Source: Dolichospermum sp. DET69
GTDB lineage: Bacteria; Cyanobacteriota; Cyanobacteriia; Cyanobacteriales; Nostocaceae
Assembly (NCBI GenBank): GCA_017355425.1
Contig: CP070233.1
Coordinates: 2,335,501-2,399,500 of the forward strand
DNA length: 64,000 bases
Direction of reading: 5' to 3'
Each line of letters opens with the position of its first letter. Within the stretch, counting starts at the first letter, position 1. The position numbers and the translations under genes were made by a program. Shown one piece after another: positions 43,679-54,230 of the stretch. Below the pieces are notes generated by a model. The model saw nothing but the letters and a program-made list of their open reading frames with translations, did no database searches and was not told the DNA's origin.

Positions 43679-46189
43679 ATGACAAGCATCTCCACTCCTA
43701 CCCTCAAACTCCCCGAACTCCTAGCACCTGCGGGTAACTGGGAATGCGCTCAAGCCGCAGTAGAAAACGGTGCAGATGCGATTTATTTTGGTTTAGAAAA
43801 GTTTAACGCGAGAATGCGGGCTGAGAATTTCACAGCAGCAGATTTACCGGAATTAATGGAATTCTTGCACCTGCGCGGAGTCAAAGGTTATATCACGCTA
43901 AATACCCTGATTTTCCCCCAGGAACTCACAGAAGCACAGCAATACCTCAAAACCATCATTTCTGCGGGTGTTGATGCTGTCATCGTTCAAGATGTGGGTA
44001 TTTGTCGGCTGATTCGGCATCTTTCCCCTGACTTTCCTATTCACGCTTCTACTCAAATGACTATTACCAGTGCTGCGGGGGTAGAATTTGCCAAATCGTT
44101 GGGATGTCAATTGGTCGTTTTAGCGCGGGAATGTTCAATTTCTGAAATTAATAAAATTCAGCAACAAATATCTCAAAAAAATACTTCCTTACCTTTGGAA
44201 GTTTTTGTTCACGGTGCTTTGTGCGTCGCATATTCTGGACAATGTTTAACCAGCGAAGCATTAGGAGGACGTTCTGCAAATCGGGGAGAATGCGCTCAAG
44301 CTTGCAGAATGCCTTATGATTTAATTGCAGATGGAGAAATTGTCAATTTAGGCGATCGCAAATATTTATTAAGTCCTCAAGATTTAGCTGGTTTGGAAGT
44401 TTTACCAGAGTTAGTTAAATCTGGAGTTACTTCTTTAAAAATAGAAGGACGTTTGAAAGCACCGGAATATGTTGCTAACGTAACTCAAGTTTATCGTCAA
44501 GCATTAAATAGAATTATGGAAACAAATGTAGAGACGTTCCATGGAACGTCTCTACAAACATTTTCTATTCATAAAAAAGACCAATACAATTTAGAAATGG
44601 CATTTTCTCGCGGACTATATACTGGTTGGTTTGAGGGAATTAATAATCAAGAGTTAGTTCATGCACGATTTGGCAAAAAACGTGGTGTTTATTTAGGAGA
44701 AGTTACCAGGATTAACAATGGAGAAATAAGCGTAAAATTAGAAGCACCTGTTAAACCGGGAGACGGGATTGTTTTTGATTGTGGACATCCTGAAAGCAAA
44801 GAAGAAGGAGGAAGAATATATGGTGTTATTCCCAATGGTAAAGAGACAATATTAACTTTTGGCAGAAATGATTTAAATTTCCATAGTATCCATATAGGTG
44901 ATAAAGTTTGGAAAACTAATGATCCAGAACTCGATAAACAAATTCGTCAAAGTTATACGGGAGAACATCCCCAATTTACTAGACCTATTAATATAGAAGT
45001 GCATGGAGAAATTGGCGGAAAATTAATAGCTATATCGCGTGATGAATCTTGGAATATAGTTCAAGTAGAATCAGAACTATTCATAGCTGAAGCACATACA
45101 AAACCCCTCTCTACAGAAAGATTAAAAGAACAATTTGGACGGTTAGGAAATACACCTTTCTATTTAGACACTTTTATAAATAATCTCAACGGTAATATTA
45201 TGTTACCCGTGAGTGAATTAAACCGAATGCGTCGGGAAATAGTCACTCAATTAGAAGAATTAAGAAGCAGACCCAAACTTTGGGAATTAAATCATCAGGG
45301 AAAATGGCAAGATTTAATTACTTCTACATTAGCATCTATTCCAACTTCTCCTTCCCTAATTGTTTTAGTTAGAAACATTGCACAATTAGAAGCATTATTG
45401 ACAGCAGATATCAAAACAATCTACTGCGAATTTGAAGATCCTCGCAACTATAAAGAAGCAGTAAAAATGGTACGAAAATCTGAACAGGAAATCAGTATTT
45501 TTGTCGCACCACCACGAATAACAAAACCCGGAGAAACCTGGATTTTAAAACAAGTTAAAGATTCTCAAGCTGATGGTTATTTAATTAGAAATTATGACCA
45601 ATTAGAATATTTTGCCACAGAAAGATGTATTGGTGATTTTTCTTTAAATGTAGCTAATCCTTTAACAGCAGATTACTTTAAAACCCGCTTTAATTTAGAA
45701 CGATTAACAGCATCTTACGACTTAAATATTAACCAACTTGAAGCTTTAATTACAAATTATCCACCGCAAAACTTTGAAGTGACAATACATCAACATATAC
45801 CAATGTTCCACATGGAACACTGCGTATTTTGCGCTTTTCTATCTGAAGGAACAGATTACACTAATTGCGGTAGACCTTGCGACACGCAAGCAGTCACAAT
45901 CAGAGACAGGGTAGGTAGTGAACACATTCTCAAAGCTGACGCAGGATGTAGAAATACAGTATATAACAGTACGGCACAAACTGGGGCTGAATATGTGCAA
46001 AGATTAATTAGTTTAGGTTTACAGCACTTGCGAATTGAATTTGTGAATGAAACACCGGAACAAGTGCAAAAAACAATACATAGTTACCAGAAACTACTTC
46101 AAGGAGAAATTATCGGTTCTCAACTTTGGAGAGAATTGAAGCTACAAAATCAATTAGGTGTAACTCGTGGTGCGTTGGGGATGATGTAG
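43679..46189 (+). CDS. U32-family peptidase-like protein (with DUF3656-type C-terminus)
   Basis: An 836-residue protein. Residues 12-290 carry the U32 TIM-barrel pattern LPELLAPAGNWECAQAAVEN and GADAIYFGLEKFNARMRAEN. The Cys cluster is SANRGECAQACRMPYDLIAD, with further Cys in MEHCVFCAFLSEGTDYTNCG near 715. In bacteria, U32 proteins such as RlhA and UbiU/V use such Cys to hold an iron-sulfur cluster and act in RNA or quinone hydroxylation, so the peptidase label may mislead. The best-known role for this long form is 23S rRNA C2501 hydroxylation. A perfect 28-bp palindrome is embedded near residue 285. Confidence 0.88.
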   Translation: MTSISTPTLKLPELLAPAGNWECAQAAVENGADAIYFGLEKFNARMRAENFTAADLPELMEFLHLRGVKGYITLNTLIFPQELTEAQQYLKTIISAGVDAVIVQDVGICRLIRHLSPDFPIHASTQMTITSAAGVEFAKSLGCQLVVLARECSISEINKIQQQISQKNTSLPLEVFVHGALCVAYSGQCLTSEALGGRSANRGECAQACRMPYDLIADGEIVNLGDRKYLLSPQDLAGLEVLPELVKSGVTSLKIEGRLKAPEYVANVTQVYRQALNRIMETNVETFHGTSLQTFSIHKKDQYNLEMAFSRGLYTGWFEGINNQELVHARFGKKRGVYLGEVTRINNGEISVKLEAPVKPGDGIVFDCGHPESKEEGGRIYGVIPNGKETILTFGRNDLNFHSIHIGDKVWKTNDPELDKQIRQSYTGEHPQFTRPINIEVHGEIGGKLIAISRDESWNIVQVESELFIAEAHTKPLSTERLKEQFGRLGNTPFYLDTFINNLNGNIMLPVSELNRMRREIVTQLEELRSRPKLWELNHQGKWQDLITSTLASIPTSPSLIVLVRNIAQLEALLTADIKTIYCEFEDPRNYKEAVKMVRKSEQEISIFVAPPRITKPGETWILKQVKDSQADGYLIRNYDQLEYFATERCIGDFSLNVANPLTADYFKTRFNLERLTASYDLNINQLEALITNYPPQNFEVTIHQHIPMFHMEHCVFCAFLSEGTDYTNCGRPCDTQAVTIRDRVGSEHILKADAGCRNTVYNSTAQTGAEYVQRLISLGLQHLRIEFVNETPEQVQKTIHSYQKLLQGEIIGSQLWRELKLQNQLGVTRGALGMM
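44528..44555. repeat. 28-bp perfect palindrome inside the U32 coding sequence
   Basis: Arms GTAGAGACGTTCCA and TGGAACGTCTCTAC, 14 bp each with no spacer. Palindromes with gagacgttcc arms are common intergenic repeats in cyanobacteria. Here one encodes the segment NVETFHGTSLQTF without breaking the frame, in a spot expected to be a loop. Confidence 0.8.
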
Positions 46190-46214
46190 CTAAATATAGG
46201 GGGTTTCAATTGAA

Positions 46215-46300
46215 ATACAAGAACCCCACCCCCAACCCCCTCCCCGCACGCGAGGAGGGGGCTATGATGTATCCTATGCAAGTGAATATTGCTATGGCAA
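46215..46300 (-). repeat. Decayed copy of the TA-flanked miniature element
   Basis: aagaaccccacccccaaccc, the hairpin core tccccgcacgcgagga and gggggctatgatgtatc match the centre of 27754-27848 in reverse orientation. The terminal repeats have decayed. It fills the gap between the U32 and dynamin genes. Confidence 0.55.
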
Positions 46301-46343
46301 CAAGTAGTATTACAATACTTATGCACCTTGTTTACTACTTTAT

Positions 46344-48728
46344 ATGTCAAGTTCAATGCCCCAGTGTCAGCAATTGCAAGTACAAGTTGAGACAATTCTC
46401 CAACTTTTACACCAAGAAGCAGCTTTGCGTTCTCAAGATATCACATCTGTGCAAATTTCTTTGGATAAAGCCATTTCTCCCAAGTTTGAAATTGTCTTTG
46501 CTGGTGCTTTTAGTGCGGGTAAATCAATGTTGATTAATGCACTTTTAGAGAGAGAATTGTTATATAGTGCTGAAGGACACGCGACTGGGACAGAATGTAA
46601 AATTGAATATGCACCGGTAGATTCTGAAAGAGTTGTTTTAACCTTTTTGAGTGAAGTAGAAATTCGAGAACAAGCGGTTTTTTTGTGTCAACAATTGGGA
46701 TTTAATACTGTAGACAAGATCAATGAACCTGATGTAATTGATTTATTGTATAAATGTTGTCAAGAAATTATTAAAAAAGAAGGAGGAGAAAGTAAATCAG
46801 AACGTGCAAAACAAGCAAAAGCGTTGATTTTATTGTTAGATGGATATGTAGGAAATAGAGATCGCATTAATACTATTAATAATGCGACATATTCAATGGA
46901 ACAATTTAATTTTACAAACCTCAAAGAAGCCGCAGGATATGCGCGAAGAGGTAGTAATAGCGCAGTTTTGAAACGAATTGAATATTATTGTTATCATCCA
47001 CTTTTAGAAGATGGTAACGTGATTATAGACACACCAGGAATTGATGCACCAATAGAAAAAGATGCACAATTAACTTATGCAAAAATTCAACATTCAGATA
47101 CGTCAGCAGTAGTGTGTGTTCTCAAACCTGCGTCAGCAGGAGATATGACAAAAGAAGAAACAGAACTATTAGAAACTATGCGGGAAAATGCAGGGATTAG
47201 AGATAGGGTTTTTTATATCTTTAATCGCATAGATGAAACTTGGTACAATAACCAACTCAGACAACGTTTAGAAAACTTAATTAATAGTCAATTTCGAGAT
47301 ACTAGCAGAGTTTATAAAACTAGTGGTTTGCTAGGTTTTTACGGAAGTCAATTAAAACAAACAACGAGATTAGATAGATTTGGTTTGGATTCGATTTTCA
47401 CCGAAAGTGTTAAAAGTTTAGATGGTACAGAAGAAACACCGCAATTTATTAATGAGTTTAACCGTTATTGTGCTAACTCTGGGAAATTATCACCTAGTCA
47501 ATTCCGCATTTCTGTTAATAGCTTTGAAACTCCTAATGAAAACTATGTGAGAATTTTAAGCGAACAAGGAACAGCATTAATTAACCAACTGATTCAAGAT
47601 AGTGGAATTGAAGACTTTCGTACTTCAATTACTCGCTATCTCACTGAAGAAAAACGTCCCCAGTTATTTAAAAATCTCGCTGATGATTTAGAAGATATTT
47701 GCATCAAAATCAAAAAACACTATCAAAGTGTGCAAATTGACTTAGATAGTCAACCGCGAGAAATTGAGAGTATGAAAGAATATGAGTTGCAAAAATTAAA
47801 TCAGCAACTTCAACAAGTTGGGAGAGATTTTAGTCAACATATTCATGAGGAAGTCAATAGGTTAATCAATAATAACTGTGAAGAATTTGAAAATGATTTT
47901 CGACTATTACAATCAAAAATGATTCGTCGTCTTGATGAATTACTCGATACATTTTCTGTGGCTGATGCTTATAAACGTGCAACTTCAAGTCATCCTCGTA
48001 ACTCAACAGCACCTTTATTAGCTATTTTAGTAGAGGCTTTTTATTACCTATCAAATCAGTTGGAAGACATTTTAATAGAGTCTTGTAAACAAGTGACTGA
48101 TAATCTATTCCAACAGATAATGGAAAAGATCAGAAAGTCAGAATATTACCGTCAATTATATCGTTTGTTAGGGAATGATGGTGGAATTGAAGCAGAGATA
48201 AAAATGATAGAAAAACAAGTTTCTCAAGCTTTGGTAAGTGCTGCTAGTGTAGAATGCGATCGCTTTGTTAGAGAAAGTCCCAGATTTTACAATGAAGGGA
48301 CATTTTCTATCTATCAATTTCGACAAGTATTAGAACAAACATCGGAAGCTTATGGTGCAGATAGTATAGTCGAAGCTGAACCTGCAATTAGACAATTATT
48401 GAAGTTAGACTTTGAACCCAAAGTTTCCAATACAATTCGTAAATCCTTCCGTCAAACTATCAACCAAACGATCAAAATTCAGTTGTTACCAATGGGGGAA
48501 AAACAAGCTGATGAGATTTTACAACAATATCCTCATGCGCGGGCTTATTTAGAGAAGACTTTGCAACAAGAAGCTGAGGAAAAGATTGCTAATAATCAAC
48601 GTTTGTTGAGTCAGGTTCAGGAGAAAATTCAGGAATATAATTCAGCAGTTGCGGGAATTAATAGTTGTTTACAAGCGATGCAGTTATATGAACATTTACT
48701 GCCGATAATTGGGGAGGAAGAGGTATAA
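46344..48728 (+). CDS. Bacterial dynamin-like GTPase
   Basis: A 794-residue dynamin-family protein. G1 is FEIVFAGAFSAGKSMLINAL near 55, the G2 Thr is in HATGTECKIEY, G3 is VIIDTPGIDAPI near 230, and G4 is FYIFNRIDETWY near 290. The rest is mainly helical and coiled (stalk), with a hydrophobic patch LLAILVEAFYYLSNQL near 560 that may act as membrane paddle. Such proteins remodel or fuse membranes, and in cyanobacteria they may act on thylakoid or plasma membrane. The ATG at 46344 gives a short N-terminal helix before the GTPase. Length is as expected. Confidence 0.9.
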   Translation: MSSSMPQCQQLQVQVETILQLLHQEAALRSQDITSVQISLDKAISPKFEIVFAGAFSAGKSMLINALLERELLYSAEGHATGTECKIEYAPVDSERVVLTFLSEVEIREQAVFLCQQLGFNTVDKINEPDVIDLLYKCCQEIIKKEGGESKSERAKQAKALILLLDGYVGNRDRINTINNATYSMEQFNFTNLKEAAGYARRGSNSAVLKRIEYYCYHPLLEDGNVIIDTPGIDAPIEKDAQLTYAKIQHSDTSAVVCVLKPASAGDMTKEETELLETMRENAGIRDRVFYIFNRIDETWYNNQLRQRLENLINSQFRDTSRVYKTSGLLGFYGSQLKQTTRLDRFGLDSIFTESVKSLDGTEETPQFINEFNRYCANSGKLSPSQFRISVNSFETPNENYVRILSEQGTALINQLIQDSGIEDFRTSITRYLTEEKRPQLFKNLADDLEDICIKIKKHYQSVQIDLDSQPREIESMKEYELQKLNQQLQQVGRDFSQHIHEEVNRLINNNCEEFENDFRLLQSKMIRRLDELLDTFSVADAYKRATSSHPRNSTAPLLAILVEAFYYLSNQLEDILIESCKQVTDNLFQQIMEKIRKSEYYRQLYRLLGNDGGIEAEIKMIEKQVSQALVSAASVECDRFVRESPRFYNEGTFSIYQFRQVLEQTSEAYGADSIVEAEPAIRQLLKLDFEPKVSNTIRKSFRQTINQTIKIQLLPMGEKQADEILQQYPHARAYLEKTLQQEAEEKIANNQRLLSQVQEKIQEYNSAVAGINSCLQAMQLYEHLLPIIGEEEV

Positions 48729-48829
48729 TATAATCTTTGGGGTGAATACAGAGTTTTTCTGTGTTCACCTAATTTTATGGTTTTTTAAACTGGATTTTAT
48801 TAAAAGTTAATTTATGTTAAAACTAATAT

Positions 48830-49335
48830 TTTGTCTGAATCAGGATTTCCAGGATAATTAATTGTGAGAGTCTGGATTTTATCAAAAGTTAATTTATGTT
48901 AAAACTAATATTTTGTCTGAATCAGGATTTCCAGGATTTAAGGATTTTCAGGATGATTAATTGTGAGAGTCAGGATTTTGTTAAGAGTTAATTTATGTTA
49001 AAACTAATATTTTGTCTGAATCAGGATTTCCAGGATTTAAGGATTTTCAGGATGATTAATTGTGAGAGTCAGGATTTTGTTAAGAGTTAATTTATGTTAA
49101 AACTAATATTTTGTCTGAATCAGGATTTCCAGGATTTAAGGATTTTCAGGATGATGAGTTTAAATAATATGTCTGAATCAGGATTCCCAGGATTTCAGGA
49201 TTTTCAGGATGATGAGTTTAAATAATATGTCTGAATCAGGATTTTCAGGATTTTAGGATTTTCAGGATGATAAGTTTAAATAATATGTCTGAATCAGGAT
49301 TTCCAGGATTTCAGGATTTTTAGGATGATGAGTTT
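48830..49335 (+). repeat. GTCTGAATCAGGAT tandem array, plus-oriented half (periods 99 and 58 bp)
   Basis: Core units begin at 48833, 48915, 49014, 49113 (spacing 82, 99, 99). Each has ttgtctgaatcaggatttcc and aggatttaaggattttcagg, followed by an AT-rich gttaatttatgttaaaacta segment. They then switch to a shorter 58-bp unit at 49171, 49229, 49287 with gatgagtttaaataatat. No coding. Confidence 0.9.
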
Positions 49336-49439
49336 AAACATTTTTGATGACCACCAAATTCTGGTAATCTGAAAATTTTGTCAATAATGATAACAATGTT
49401 TGACTCAAGATGTCGAGGATTAAATTATTTTTAGTCAGA

Positions 49440-50432
49440 AATTTTTTTGATTCAGACAAAATTATGTAAATCTTCAAATCTGCTAAATCTAGATACTAAA
49501 AAAATCCTGAAAATCCTTAAATCCTGGACATCTTGATTCAGACAAAATTATGTAAATCTTCCAATCTGCTAAATCCAGATACTAAAAAAATCCTGAAAAT
49601 CTTCCAATCTGCTAAATCCAGATCCAAAAAAATCCTGAAAATCCTTAAATCCTGGACATCCTGATTCAGACAAAATCCTGAAAATCTTCCAATCTGCTAA
49701 ATCCAGATCCAAAAAAATCCTGAAAATCCTTAAATCCTGGACATCCTGATTCAGACAAAATCCTGAAAATCTTCCAATCTGCTAAATCCAGATCCAAAAA
49801 AATCCTGAAAATCCTTAAATCCTGGACATCCTGATTCAGACAAAATTATGTAAATCTTCCAATCTGCTAAATCCAGATCCAAAAAAATCCTGAAAATCCT
49901 TAAATCCTGGACATCCTGATTCAGACAAAATTATGTAAATCTTCCAATCTGCTAAATCCAGATCCAAAAAAATCCTGAAAATCCTTAAATCCTGGACATC
50001 CTGATTCAGACAAAATTATGTAAATCTTCCAATCTGCTAAATCCAGATCCAAAAAAATCCTGAAAATCCTTAAATCCTGGACATCCTGATTCAGACAAAA
50101 TTATGTAAATCTTCCAATCTGCTAAATCCAGATCCAAAAAAATCCTGAAAATCCTTAAATCCTGGATATCCTGATTCAGACAAAATTATGTAAATCTTCC
50201 AATCTGCTAAATCCAGATCCAAAAAAATCCTGAAAATCCTTAAATCCTGGACATCCTGATTCAGACAAAATTATGTAAATCTTCCAATCTGCTAAATCTA
50301 GATACTAAAAAAATCCTGGACATCCTGATTCAGACAAAATTATGTAAATCTTCCAATCTGCTAAATCTAGATACTAAAAAAATCCTGAAAATCCTGAAAT
50401 CCTGGACATCCTGATTCAGACAGATTATAATG
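49440..50432 (-). repeat. GTCTGAATCAGGAT tandem array, minus-oriented half (85-bp period)
   Basis: About ten to eleven units read on the minus strand as gtctgaatcaggatgtccag, gatttaaggattttcaggat and a 40-bp spacer with ggatctggatttagcagatt. The regular 85-bp period is best seen from 49776 to 50285, with near-identical copies. The array faces the plus half across 49340-49440, so the whole 1.6 kb forms a giant inverted repeat of short units. No gene lies between 48729 and 50458. Confidence 0.9.
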
Positions 50433-50458
50433 TTGGGTAACATGAGCATCAACCCAAC

Positions 50459-51034
50459 CTACTGAAAATTCACACCTTCATAAATATCGCTAAAAGGAAT
50501 TTGAAAATCTATTGATTTTAATGACAATATATCATTCACTGATTCATATTCAGTCAATACCCATTGTCCTTGGGCATTTTTAGCAAATTGTTCAATAAAA
50601 TATTCATATTGATTAATCATAATATATTCCTTTAATTCAGGAAGAGAACGATAAAATCTAAATTTGTCAGTTTTATCATAATTTATCGTTGATTTAGATA
50701 ACACTTCTACAATCATTAACGGATTTGTAACTTGAGTAATTCCAGTTCCTTGATATGTTGGTTCTCCTTGAATTACCATAATATCTGGATAAGTATAGAT
50801 TTGATAACGTGACATCCATAACTTAACATCACCCATGTAAATCTTGTAATTTTGATTCCGCATTTTTAATTTAAAATGTAGATAAAAATTACCTGCTATT
50901 TCATTATGATTTGTAGTTCCACCACTCATTGGTATAATTTCTCCGTCTATATATTCATTTTTAACTTCTGATTTTTCCTCTAGTTCTAAATATTCTTCTG
51001 GAGTGTAGTATTTGCTGGATGTTTGAATTTGCAT
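50459..51034 (-). CDS. Uma2-family (DUF820) PD-(D/E)xK nuclease-fold protein, copy 2
   Basis: A 191-residue Uma2 protein. It opens with YTPEEYLELEEKSEVKNEYI, then DGEIIPMSGGTTNHNEIAGN. The core has YTYPDIMVIQGEPT and PLMIVEVLSKSTINYDKTDK, giving the D...E-x-V and downstream K of the fold, and LPELKEYIMINQYEYFIEQF. Function is unknown for the family. Its stop codon lies about 30 bases from the repeat array. It precedes the DHH-CBS-nucleotidyltransferase stop codon, with only 25 bases between them, on the same strand (upstream gene first), so the two may share a transcript. Confidence 0.88.
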   Translation of the reverse strand: MQIQTSSKYYTPEEYLELEEKSEVKNEYIDGEIIPMSGGTTNHNEIAGNFYLHFKLKMRNQNYKIYMGDVKLWMSRYQIYTYPDIMVIQGEPTYQGTGITQVTNPLMIVEVLSKSTINYDKTDKFRFYRSLPELKEYIMINQYEYFIEQFAKNAQGQWVLTEYESVNDILSLKSIDFQIPFSDIYEGVNFQ

Positions 51035-51059
51035 ATCAACCTCATATTTTCAATTTTAA

Positions 51060-53759
51060 TTACCGAGGATAATACTGAGCTAAAAATTCTTGTGCTTCAG
51101 CTTTATCTTTAATTATACCATCTACAGTAGCAGTTAATAAATCATCAAGCATTTGCTTATATTGGGGACTAGGTTTATAACCCAACTGTTTTAAATCATT
51201 CCCATTTAATAGCGGTTGCATATTTCGCCAGTTTGTTAAATATTGCCAAATGCGTCTTCTAATTTTCCTGTGACTTTGTAAAGCAATTAAAATTAAAGTT
51301 TGCAAATCATATTTTCTGAGTAAATAAACAGTTTGACTAGGTTTTTCAAAAGTAGGTAATAATCTCATTACCTCAGATTTAATTTGAGATAAATTCTGTA
51401 ATCGGATAATACTATCATCAACTAATTGCAGATTTTTAGCTACTTTTCCCCGATATTCTGGTTGTAAATAAGCAATTAATACTTCTAGACGCATTTGCCA
51501 ATTTATTAAAGTTTGTTTTTTATCGAATTTCCTTAAACAGTGTTTTAATAAATTTAATTGCCGAGAAAGTTCTGTATCTAATTTTAAGGAAGGATGAATA
51601 CATTGTAAAGCCCCTAAATCATCAAGTAATTCCAAGGCAGATTGCCAATAAGGTGCTGCTAATATATATTTTAATTCAGTTTTGAGCCGAGTTTGTAAAG
51701 CCGGAGTTTTACTATTTTCCTGACTGGTACGGTCATAAACTCCGCTATTTATCGCATAACGAATATAAGTTTCTGTTTGTGGTTCTAGAGAAAATCCAAA
51801 CCGCACCGCAAAACGCACACCACGATAAATCCGCGTCGGATCTTCAATAAAACTATTAGCGTGTAAAATCTTAACTTGCTGATTTTGTAAGTCTATCAAA
51901 CCACCAAAGAAATCTAATAATTCACCAACACGAGGAGAAGTTAATCTCAAAGCCATTGCATTAATCGTAAAATCTCTTCTATATAAATCCTGACGAATAG
52001 AACTAGCTTCAACCTCTGGATTTGCTGCGGGGTAAGGATAAAATTCAGTTCTTGCTGTGGCAATATCTACCCATAATGAATCTAATACTGGATCTTTATG
52101 CCATAATAAAGCCGCAGTTTGAAAAGCACCATGAATTTCTAACCTAGCATTTTGATAAATTTTCTGTAAGGCTTTAGCTAATTCTACACCTGCACCCACA
52201 TTTGCTGTTTGATGAAAACCATCAACTACTAAATCAATGTCATTAATCATCAAAGCATGAGTTTCTGTTTCTGCTAATAGCAAATCTCGAACTGCACCAC
52301 CCACCAAATAAAGATGCCAACCTCGTTTTTCAGCTTCTTGAGATGCTATAGTTAGTAATTGCCAAAGTTGAGGAGTGAGACAATTTTCTAATTTACTGTT
52401 CAGTCCTAAATTTTGAGTATAACTTTCAGTTGTTAATTCTAAATTTTTAATTGTTAATTGATGGAATTCTCTTAAAACATCGGTGCGAGTAACAATACCA
52501 ACTAATTGCCCATCATCTAATACTGGTAATCTGCCGATATCATAAGTTACCATTAAAGATTCAATTTCTGGTAAAGAAGTACCAGGGGTAATTGTCTTTA
52601 AATTACTTGTCATATAACCTTTAACTGGTGCATGACTAAAACCATGGTGTAAAGCAATATCTAAATCACGACGGGAAATGATTCCGATTAATAAATCCTG
52701 ACTATTAACTACAGATAAACCTGAATGTCCATAACGTAATAAAATCCGCTGTGCCTCAGCTATAGTAGTATCAGGACGAATTGTTCGCACTGGAGAAGAC
52801 ATCAAATCTCTGGCTGTGGGAGGATGAGGAATTTGTGCTTTTAAACTATCTAATAGTTGTTGTAAAATTGGTTGTGAATCTGTGGTGCGGAGGTTGAAAG
52901 ATGCCGCTTGAGAATGTCCTCCACCACCATAAGGTTGAAATAAGTAATTAAGATTTGTTTGAGGAATTTGTGTTCTCCCAATTACTGTTAACCGTAAATC
53001 ATTTTCATCTAAAGAATATTCATTTGCTAACAGGACAGCATCAGATTCTGTTAAATCAATAATTTCTGAAGCTAAACCTGATAAACCTGGGACAAAACCA
53101 TCGGTTTTTAGTATTATCCAAGCAATGGTATATCCTCGTAAACATAGATATTGTAAATTTTCTAAAGCTGTAGTTAATAATTGTTGTAATTGTGGTGATA
53201 AACCAGGATCACGATAAGTAGAAATTACTGATAAATTTGCTCCTTGCTGCATTAGCCAAGCTAAAGCTAAAGCATCTCTGGCTGTAGATTGTTTATATGT
53301 TAATGAACCTGTATCAACATGAATACCCAAAGCCATAACGGTTGCTTGGGCAGAATTTAAAGAAATATTATTTTTTTGTAATTCTTCTACCATCAAAGTA
53401 GTTGTAGCACCCACTTCATCAATGTATAATTGAGTAGCGGGAATATCCCGATCTTGTCCAAGATGATGATCATAAACTATGATTTGCTGGACATTGGCTA
53501 AATCGAACCATTCAGCGGCTTTACCCAGGCGATCGCGCTTTTGAGTGTCTACAACTATCAAAGAGCGAATTTTTTCAGGACTTACCGAACGTCTTTCAAT
53601 CAGCGGATACTCGTCTCGATGTAGCGCTAAAAAGTCCCGTACAGGAGGATGCGCTCCCCCAGTCAAAACGATTTTACTTCCTGGTTTGAGACAAGTTAAC
53701 CCCACTGCTGCCCCCAAAGCGTCAAAGTCAGCAGTTGTGTGACAAAGAATTAAATCCAT
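51060..53759 (-). CDS. DHH-CBS-poly(A) polymerase/tRNA nucleotidyltransferase fusion protein
   Basis: An 899-residue multidomain protein. Residues 1-310 are a DHH/DHHA1 phosphoesterase (LILCHTTADFDALGAAVGL, VYDHHLGQDRD, GGGGHSQAASF). Residues about 325-440 are a CBS pair (LMSSPVRTIRPDTTIAEAQR, YGHSGLSVVNSQDLLIGII). From about 475 on is a class II nucleotidyltransferase (LYLVGGAVRDLLLAE, DIDLVVDGF with the two Asp, DFTINAMAL, DPTRIYRGVRFAVRFGF). In cyanobacteria and other deep-branching groups such proteins are the A-adding part of split tRNA CCA synthesis. The CBS part may sense adenylates. All catalytic motifs are intact. Confidence 0.93.
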   Translation of the reverse strand: MDLILCHTTADFDALGAAVGLTCLKPGSKIVLTGGAHPPVRDFLALHRDEYPLIERRSVSPEKIRSLIVVDTQKRDRLGKAAEWFDLANVQQIIVYDHHLGQDRDIPATQLYIDEVGATTTLMVEELQKNNISLNSAQATVMALGIHVDTGSLTYKQSTARDALALAWLMQQGANLSVISTYRDPGLSPQLQQLLTTALENLQYLCLRGYTIAWIILKTDGFVPGLSGLASEIIDLTESDAVLLANEYSLDENDLRLTVIGRTQIPQTNLNYLFQPYGGGGHSQAASFNLRTTDSQPILQQLLDSLKAQIPHPPTARDLMSSPVRTIRPDTTIAEAQRILLRYGHSGLSVVNSQDLLIGIISRRDLDIALHHGFSHAPVKGYMTSNLKTITPGTSLPEIESLMVTYDIGRLPVLDDGQLVGIVTRTDVLREFHQLTIKNLELTTESYTQNLGLNSKLENCLTPQLWQLLTIASQEAEKRGWHLYLVGGAVRDLLLAETETHALMINDIDLVVDGFHQTANVGAGVELAKALQKIYQNARLEIHGAFQTAALLWHKDPVLDSLWVDIATARTEFYPYPAANPEVEASSIRQDLYRRDFTINAMALRLTSPRVGELLDFFGGLIDLQNQQVKILHANSFIEDPTRIYRGVRFAVRFGFSLEPQTETYIRYAINSGVYDRTSQENSKTPALQTRLKTELKYILAAPYWQSALELLDDLGALQCIHPSLKLDTELSRQLNLLKHCLRKFDKKQTLINWQMRLEVLIAYLQPEYRGKVAKNLQLVDDSIIRLQNLSQIKSEVMRLLPTFEKPSQTVYLLRKYDLQTLILIALQSHRKIRRRIWQYLTNWRNMQPLLNGNDLKQLGYKPSPQYKQMLDDLLTATVDGIIKDKAEAQEFLAQYYPR

Positions 53760-54041
53760 ATATTATGTAGGAGTCACCGAGTCAGGAGGAAGAAGGAGAA
53801 GAAAAGAAGGAAAAGAAAGAAGGTAACAGAGAATATAATTTCTATCTTAATCATTTTCTCAATTCTCAAAAGAAAAAAACAGATTGCAAGATTAGAAGTG
53901 AGCAACTGTGACAAAGCAGACGTAAAATATTAATTGATCAGGCGATGCCTTGTGAGTTCATAAGGTTCACTGAAAAACCCAGACTCTTTATACAGTAGCA
54001 GTTCTGGGTAACTAAGATTTAATTATGTTGGGAAAAACAAA

Positions 54042-54230
54042 ATGAGCATAGTATTTCAAATCGCTTTAATATCATTAGTCTTGTTCTCCTTCGTGCTTGT
54101 GGTTGGTGTACCCGTTGTTTACGCCACACCTCAAAATTGGGTAGAATCTAAAAAACTACTCTGGGTTGGTTCGGGAATTTGGACGGTTTTAGTCGTGTTA
54201 GTTGGTATATTAAACTTTTTTGTGGTTTAG
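54042..54230 (+). CDS. psbZ: Photosystem II protein Z
   Basis: A 62-residue protein with two membrane helices (about 3-24 and 38-60). It has the PsbZ pattern: [44 protein letters not shown], ending [13 protein letters not shown]. PsbZ sits at the edge of the PSII core next to PsbC (CP43) and PsbK and stabilises the dimer and antenna contacts in the thylakoid membrane. Monocistronic here. The upstream 280 bases contain purine-rich repeats and probably the promoter, and ttgggaaaaacaaa precedes the ATG. Confidence 0.97.
   Translation: MSIVFQIALISLVLFSFVLVVGVPVVYATPQNWVESKKLLWVGSGIWTVLVVLVGILNFFVV

Noticed and set aside
48830-50432. CRISPR array
   Set aside because: Units of 58-99 bp repeat almost entirely, including the segments between cores. 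There are no unique spacers of constant length and no cas genes nearby.
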